Shown here: in pieces, positions 13,936 to 17,569 of the stretch
How the letters are laid out: every line of letters starts with the position of its first letter
Numbering within the stretch: the first letter of the stretch is position 1
Origin: Candidatus Sericytochromatia bacterium
GTDB lineage: Bacteria; Cyanobacteriota; Sericytochromatia; JACMPN01
Reading direction: 5' to 3'
DNA length: 17,569 nucleotides
Assembly: GCA_014377495.1 (NCBI GenBank)
Contig: JACMPN010000348.1
Span: forward strand, 1-17,569
Position numbers and translations under genes: made by a program
Notes under the pieces: model-generated
Databases searched by the model: none
The model's input: the letters and a program-made list of their open reading frames with translations, nothing else
What the model was told of the DNA's origin: nothing

Positions 13936-15240
13936 ATGCCGATCGCAGACGTACCCCCTCAAACGCCGCAGCTCCGTGACAGTCGCCAGACGTCGTCGTT
14001 GGACGCGTTGCCCATCCTTCAGGCGGGGCACATCCCGCCGGTCGTCGTCAGCCATGCCTTCGTCTGCAAAGCCAATGTCTGCGCCTTTTGGCCGATCGTC
14101 AGCGACACGGACAGGATCAATCGCCTGTCCGGGATGACCCGCATTCGGCTGGAGCCGATCAGCAACCAGTCAGCCGCCCGTTACCGTGTCCACACCTGGA
14201 TCGGCGGCTTTCCGATGTCTTACGAGGAACTGCCCGGTCAGTGGATCGCAAATGAATGGTATGCCGTCCGCCGGCACATGCTCACAGGACCCTTGCACGC
14301 CCTCGAGATGCGCTTTCAGCTCACACCCACCTCCGATGGCGGCACGCTGGTGCAGTATCAGCTGATCATCGAGCCCAAGCTGCGAGTGCTCGTGCCGGTC
14401 GCCCGCTTCAACGGCATGCTGCGGTTGCGCCGTTTCGAGCGGGAACTGCGCCGCCTGGACAGTGCCCTGGCCGATGCCCAGCCGCTCAGCTGGACGTCCC
14501 GCAAGCATGCGCCCGACGAAGCGGTGTTGACCCGGGCGGCCGGCGCCCTGATCACCTGTTTGCCGGAGGCCCATCGCCCGATCGGCGAACAGCTGATCGG
14601 TCTCGTCCGGGACGGTGCCGACTTCGACGTAACCCGGATCCGGCCCTTTGCCCTGGCCGATACATGCGGCCTCGACCGGACGGCCGCCCTGTCGGTTTGC
14701 CTGCATGCCGTGATGACCGGCCTGTTGGAACTGTCCTGGGAACTGATCTGCCCGAGTTGCCGTGCGGCCTCGACCCGCTCCGCCAGCCTGTCGGAAGTGC
14801 CGGCCGAGGGCCACTGCCAGCTCTGCGACTTGGGATTTGGCATTGATCTGGATCGGGCCGTGGAAGTGACCTTCCGACCGGCACCGGGGGTGCGAAGTGT
14901 CGACGAGGGGCCTTACTGTATCGGTGGACCGGCCCGCACGCCGCATGTCGTCGCGCAGGCGATCGTCTCGGTGGGGGCCGTCGTGTCGATTCCTGTGCCG
15001 GATGGTCCAGCCCGATACCGGCGGACCGTGAACATCGCCGCCCGCCTGCAGGGCACGGCCAAATCAGGTGAAATCGTCCTCCCCCGGGACTTGGCCGACC
15101 AGGCACTGACGGCCGAGTGGCTGACCGGGGCCCAGATCACGGAGACCTTTCAGGCGGAACTCAAAGGGGTCAGTGCGCCGATCGGGTGCGCCCGGCTGCG
15201 TTTGATACCTGCCCCGGCCAAAGCGGTCGTCAGCCGCTGA
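13936..15240 (+). CDS. DUF5939/SRPBCC protein with a truncated class III nucleotide cyclase domain
   Basis: A 434-residue soluble protein. Residues about 33-180 resemble an SRPBCC/START-like ligand-binding domain. Residues about 190-360 match the DUF5939 module found in front of bacterial adenylate/guanylate cyclases, with a zinc-ribbon pair CPSC (272-275) and CQLC (294-297) and the segment PYCIGGPARTPHVVAQ. Directly after DGPARYR the chain jumps to RTVNIAARLQ...GEIVLPRDLA...FQAELKGV (363-411), which is only the C-terminal half of a class III cyclase catalytic domain. The N-terminal half, with the two metal-binding aspartates, is absent, while the Asn and Arg of VNIAAR remain. The protein should therefore not cyclise nucleotides alone. 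It may be a decayed cyclase or a sensor that keeps a binding fragment. The SD is weak (GGAG or AGGG). Confidence 0.8.
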   Translation: MPIADVPPQTPQLRDSRQTSSLDALPILQAGHIPPVVVSHAFVCKANVCAFWPIVSDTDRINRLSGMTRIRLEPISNQSAARYRVHTWIGGFPMSYEELPGQWIANEWYAVRRHMLTGPLHALEMRFQLTPTSDGGTLVQYQLIIEPKLRVLVPVARFNGMLRLRRFERELRRLDSALADAQPLSWTSRKHAPDEAVLTRAAGALITCLPEAHRPIGEQLIGLVRDGADFDVTRIRPFALADTCGLDRTAALSVCLHAVMTGLLELSWELICPSCRAASTRSASLSEVPAEGHCQLCDLGFGIDLDRAVEVTFRPAPGVRSVDEGPYCIGGPARTPHVVAQAIVSVGAVVSIPVPDGPARYRRTVNIAARLQGTAKSGEIVLPRDLADQALTAEWLTGAQITETFQAELKGVSAPIGCARLRLIPAPAKAVVSR

Positions 15241-15285
15241 ACCGGACGGTTGCGCCGGCACCGATGGCGATGGGGGCGCCCGTCG

Positions 15286-15555
15286 TTACTCGACGGCGCT
15301 GATCCTCGACGCCGCTTCGGCCTGCCGGCTCGTGTACACCTCGACGTGGAGACCATCGACGACGGCCCGGCCATGTTGCGACGAGTCCCCAAAGCCCTTG
15401 GCCCGCTCACTGAATGCTAGCGGGGACTCCGGCCGGTTCACGGACCCGGTGCCGTCGGCATCCTTGCGAACGGCGGCGTGGACATCAATGTGGGTGGCAT
15501 GTTTCAGGGCGACGCCGTCGGTGGTGGCGAGTTGGCGGGCGTCCTTTTCAGTCAA
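15286..15555 (-). CDS. Small hypothetical protein
   Basis: An 89-residue frame with strongly G/C-ending codons and balanced composition (for example GRAVVDGLHVEVYTSRQAEA). It starts with TTG at 15555, 12 bases after the stop of the aldo/keto reductase, so it may be the last gene of that transcript. A weak AGGT precedes the start. No signal peptide, membrane helix or known motif is seen. It converges on the DUF5939 gene with a 45-base gap. It could be non-coding, but the opposite-strand frame is less protein-like. Confidence 0.5.
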   Translation of the reverse strand: MTEKDARQLATTDGVALKHATHIDVHAAVRKDADGTGSVNRPESPLAFSERAKGFGDSSQHGRAVVDGLHVEVYTSRQAEAASRISAVE

Positions 15556-15567
15556 CGGTGAATTTAC

Positions 15568-17055
15568 CTAGGCAGGCAATGCCAACCCCCGCCAGGCCTG
15601 ATCCGCATTGGGGATCACCGGCACGGACAGGCCGCCGAGGACATCGTCGACGTAGGGTTCGGCCCGCATGCCGACGAGCACACAGTCCACCCCGTCCAGA
15701 CTGCGCAACAGCGTCACGGCCTGTTGCGACAGGCTCAAGTGCGTGTATGTCTCGGGGATGTGCGGGGCGATCGCCCCCCTGAGAGCCTGGGTGCGGGCCT
15801 GGGCGGCATGGCGGAACTGCTGTTCGAGGCCCTGCAGGACATGGCGGATCGCCGCATCGTAGCGGGTCTGCCATGCACCCAAGGCCGGGTGGGACTGATG
15901 CGACAGGAGATGCAGGGCCCGTTCGACACGGGGCAGCACGTGGTGATTCACCACGTCGTGCCACTGCTCCCGCCCGCTGATGCTGGGCAGATTCGTCCGC
16001 AACAGGTCACCGATGACCAGCCATTGGCTAAGCTTGGGACGGTGCGTGGCGTCGTACCAGTCACTGGCCAACAATTGCCGTTCCGCCTCCGTGACCTCGT
16101 CGATCCGGGCCTCGATATCAGCGGCATCCACCGCCTTGCCGGGCGGCACGTCCGCCAGCCGGATCAGCTGATTCCGGAAAAAGGCGTTCAGCGGCCGATT
16201 GATCAACACACCGAGATCCTGCTCACGGGCGACGTCCAGAAAGGTGCGGTTGCCGCTCTGACTCCGCTCGACGAGGAACCCCTGCTCGTACAGGTTGGCG
16301 GGCAACTGGACGACCAGGAGGTGGTGATCGGGCTGGACTTCGGCGGCCAGGGCCAGGCACCGTTCCAACGAGGTGAAGTCGGCGCTGGTGGCCGGCGAGG
16401 GAAAACTGTTCGAGGACAGGCCGTAGCTGCCGATGCGGCCGCTGGCGACCTGCGTCTCCAGGTAACGGAACGCCTCACGCAGGCGACGCTCGTACTCGGC
16501 CCGGTCGACCGACGTGGGCAGGGGCCCTTTGCGCTTCAGGAAATACTCGGGGTTGTGCAGGAGATAGACGTCGAGGTTCTCCAAATCCAGACGGGCCAGC
16601 GAGCGGGTCAGCTGATCGGCCAGAAATTGGGGATGCAGGCAGTGCCACAGGCCGTCTTCCAGCTTGACCACCTCGGGGAAAGGGCGGCCCTCATCTTCGC
16701 GCTGCTGGGCCAAGAGGTAATTCTGACCCTGGATGTAGCCGCCCTTGGAAACGACGACGATCTCCTCACGGGTGAGGGTCCCGTCCCCGACCAACTCGGC
16801 AATGACCGCCCCGATCTGCGTTTCCGCACCACCGTCGCCATAGTTGGCCGAGGTATCGATGAGGTTGATGCCCTGCCGCAGGGACCGCACGATGGCGTCC
16901 CGCTGGTCGGGATCGTCGCCCTCGATACGGTACCCGCCAAAGCCGGCCTGACTGACCGATAGTCCCGTCCGCCCCAGGGTCGCCGCAGCCAGGGCGGGGA
17001 AGCGGGCACGATACCGTTGCGTGCCGTCAGTCGTGGCGAGTCCGGCAAGGGCCAT
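15568..17055 (-). CDS. Aldo/keto reductase with a long helical insertion
   Basis: A 495-residue cytoplasmic NAD(P)H-dependent oxidoreductase. The ATG at 17055 has AAGGAG (minus-strand reading of 17063-17068) at 7-base spacing; the frame extends further upstream but without a better start. The AKR catalytic tetrad is complete: Asp67 and Tyr72 in DTSANYGDGGAE, Lys104 in VVSKGGYI and His167 in LLHNPEYFL. The barrel continues through GRIGSYGLSSNSF and VLINRPLNAF. After about residue 300 comes a largely helical segment of some 135 residues, before the usual closing helix and cofactor-binding strand SLSQQAVTLLRSLDGVDCVLVGMR (440-464, of which the last part is VLVGMR). Typical AKRs have about 320 residues. 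The substrate is unknown. It might reduce aldehydes such as those made by the LuxC fusion in this window, but nothing directly links them. Confidence 0.88.
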   Translation of the reverse strand: MALAGLATTDGTQRYRARFPALAAATLGRTGLSVSQAGFGGYRIEGDDPDQRDAIVRSLRQGINLIDTSANYGDGGAETQIGAVIAELVGDGTLTREEIVVVSKGGYIQGQNYLLAQQREDEGRPFPEVVKLEDGLWHCLHPQFLADQLTRSLARLDLENLDVYLLHNPEYFLKRKGPLPTSVDRAEYERRLREAFRYLETQVASGRIGSYGLSSNSFPSPATSADFTSLERCLALAAEVQPDHHLLVVQLPANLYEQGFLVERSQSGNRTFLDVAREQDLGVLINRPLNAFFRNQLIRLADVPPGKAVDAADIEARIDEVTEAERQLLASDWYDATHRPKLSQWLVIGDLLRTNLPSISGREQWHDVVNHHVLPRVERALHLLSHQSHPALGAWQTRYDAAIRHVLQGLEQQFRHAAQARTQALRGAIAPHIPETYTHLSLSQQAVTLLRSLDGVDCVLVGMRAEPYVDDVLGGLSVPVIPNADQAWRGLALPA

Positions 17056-17081
17056 GGTCAGTCTCCTTCGTTTTTTTGAGC

Positions 17082-17090
17082 AGGATAGCA
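17082..17090 (-). promoter_or_regulatory. Possible extended -10 element of the aldo/keto reductase
   Basis: On the minus strand TGCTATCCT fits TGn plus a TATAAT-like hexamer (4 of 6), about 27 bases upstream of the ATG. No matching -35 is visible. Weak. Confidence 0.25.
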
Positions 17091-17569
17091 GAGCCGTCAC
17101 GCCAGCCTCGCCCCGACCTGCCAGGAAAAGCCCAGGCCAAGACCGGCTCAAACTCCAGCGAAATCTGCAAGATGCGGTGCGCCACACCGATAAAGCAGTC
17201 AGTTGACACCGTGCCGTCTCCGGAAGTCGGTGGGACTTGCATGAGGAACGGGTCCGGCGGCAGGTAGCCTTTCTGAGCCAGGCAGAACGTACCGACTGGC
17301 TGAAAGGCAAAGCCAACAACCATTTTGAGGCCGGCAAAGTGACGATCTCAGATACCCCGCCCGTCAGAAAGGCGAAAGCGGCAAAGCGCACGTTCACCTG
17401 GGTGGGCTGGGATAAACGCCGCACCATCAATCGTGGCCGATGGCGCCGGGGGTCAGAAGGCAGCCATGACGACGGAAACCGGCGGCAAGCCGTGACCGCG
17501 CTTCGCCCGGATGGTCATCTACACCCAGACGGACAATGCGGTCTGCACTTCAGGCACAATCCGGGCCTC
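17084..17569 (+). pseudogene. Unidentified, possibly decayed coding region at the right edge
   Basis: On the plus strand protein-like segments follow one another with interruptions. The first ends RLKLQRNLQDAVRHTDKAVS at a TGA (17204-17206). The same frame then continues with WDLHEERVRRQVAFLSQ and TDWLKGKANNHFEAGKVTIS to about 17403. Dropping one G from the GGG at 17404-17406 would join this to INAAPSIVADGAGGQKAAMT, ending at another TGA (17493-17495), after which MVIYTQTDNAVCTSGTIRA follows in frame from 17511 to the edge. Codon use is less G/C-ending than in the other genes. The codon-aligned minus frame is also open in part (an 84-residue stretch with GYLPPDPFLMQVPPTSGDG), so strand choice is not certain. 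No family recognised. Confidence 0.25.

Noticed and set aside
17204..17206. TGA read as tryptophan or selenocysteine
   Set aside because: TGA is used as a normal stop elsewhere in the window (for example the S8 copy 2 and DUF5939 genes), and no recoding element or homologous family supports read-through.

Overview
The window is a high-GC bacterial chromosome segment. Its genes use mostly G/C-ending codons, and most have clear Shine-Dalgarno sites of the GGAGG or AAGGAG type. Six of the roughly a dozen genes encode predicted lipoproteins (signal peptide plus lipobox cysteine), so much of the segment serves the cell surface or periplasm. There are no rRNA or tRNA genes, no CRISPR array, no transposase and no phage structural genes. 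I cannot assign a taxon from sequence alone. Lipoprotein subtilases, BIG2-domain surface proteins and a DUF5939 cyclase-like protein together suit a free-living environmental bacterium.

Left part (1-4895, all minus strand): the start of an unrecognised gene runs off the left edge. Upstream of it lies a translationally coupled pair of lipoproteins: a two-domain BIG2 (Ig-like) protein, and a 764-residue protein with a carboxypeptidase-regulatory-like domain and a C-terminal repeat array resembling a beta-propeller. Before them sits an NCS1-family nucleobase/allantoin-type permease. Upstream of the permease (about 5050-5500) is a broken gene for a small two-helix membrane protein. It reads through only if one G is removed from each of two G-runs.

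Middle (5594-9478, plus strand): two tandem paralogous S8 (subtilisin-like) lipoprotein peptidases, the first followed by a textbook intrinsic terminator, then a lipoprotein esterase of the alpha/beta-hydrolase (PF00756) type whose mRNA looks leaderless. The esterase stop codon overlaps, within a shared CTAG, the stop codon of a convergent unknown gene (9475-9960, minus).

Accessory block (9960-13804, minus strand): an 890-residue fusion of a LuxC-type acyl reductase with a PaaK/LuxE-type adenylate-forming enzyme, then a secreted tyrosine-phosphatase-like lipoprotein, then a perfect 31-bp inverted repeat that starts inside the phosphatase stop codon. The fusion could in principle take a carboxylic acid to an aldehyde on one polypeptide, like the LuxE/LuxC half of bioluminescence, but there is no luciferase here.

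Right part: divergent from the fusion is a DUF5939-type protein whose class III cyclase domain appears to have lost its N-terminal half. Next come a small hypothetical gene and an enlarged aldo/keto reductase, both minus strand. The last 500 bases hold protein-like but interrupted reading frames that I cannot identify.

The items most worth following up are the LuxC-PaaK fusion, the 31-bp inverted repeat with an inner GNRA hairpin, the truncated cyclase and the G-run frameshifts.
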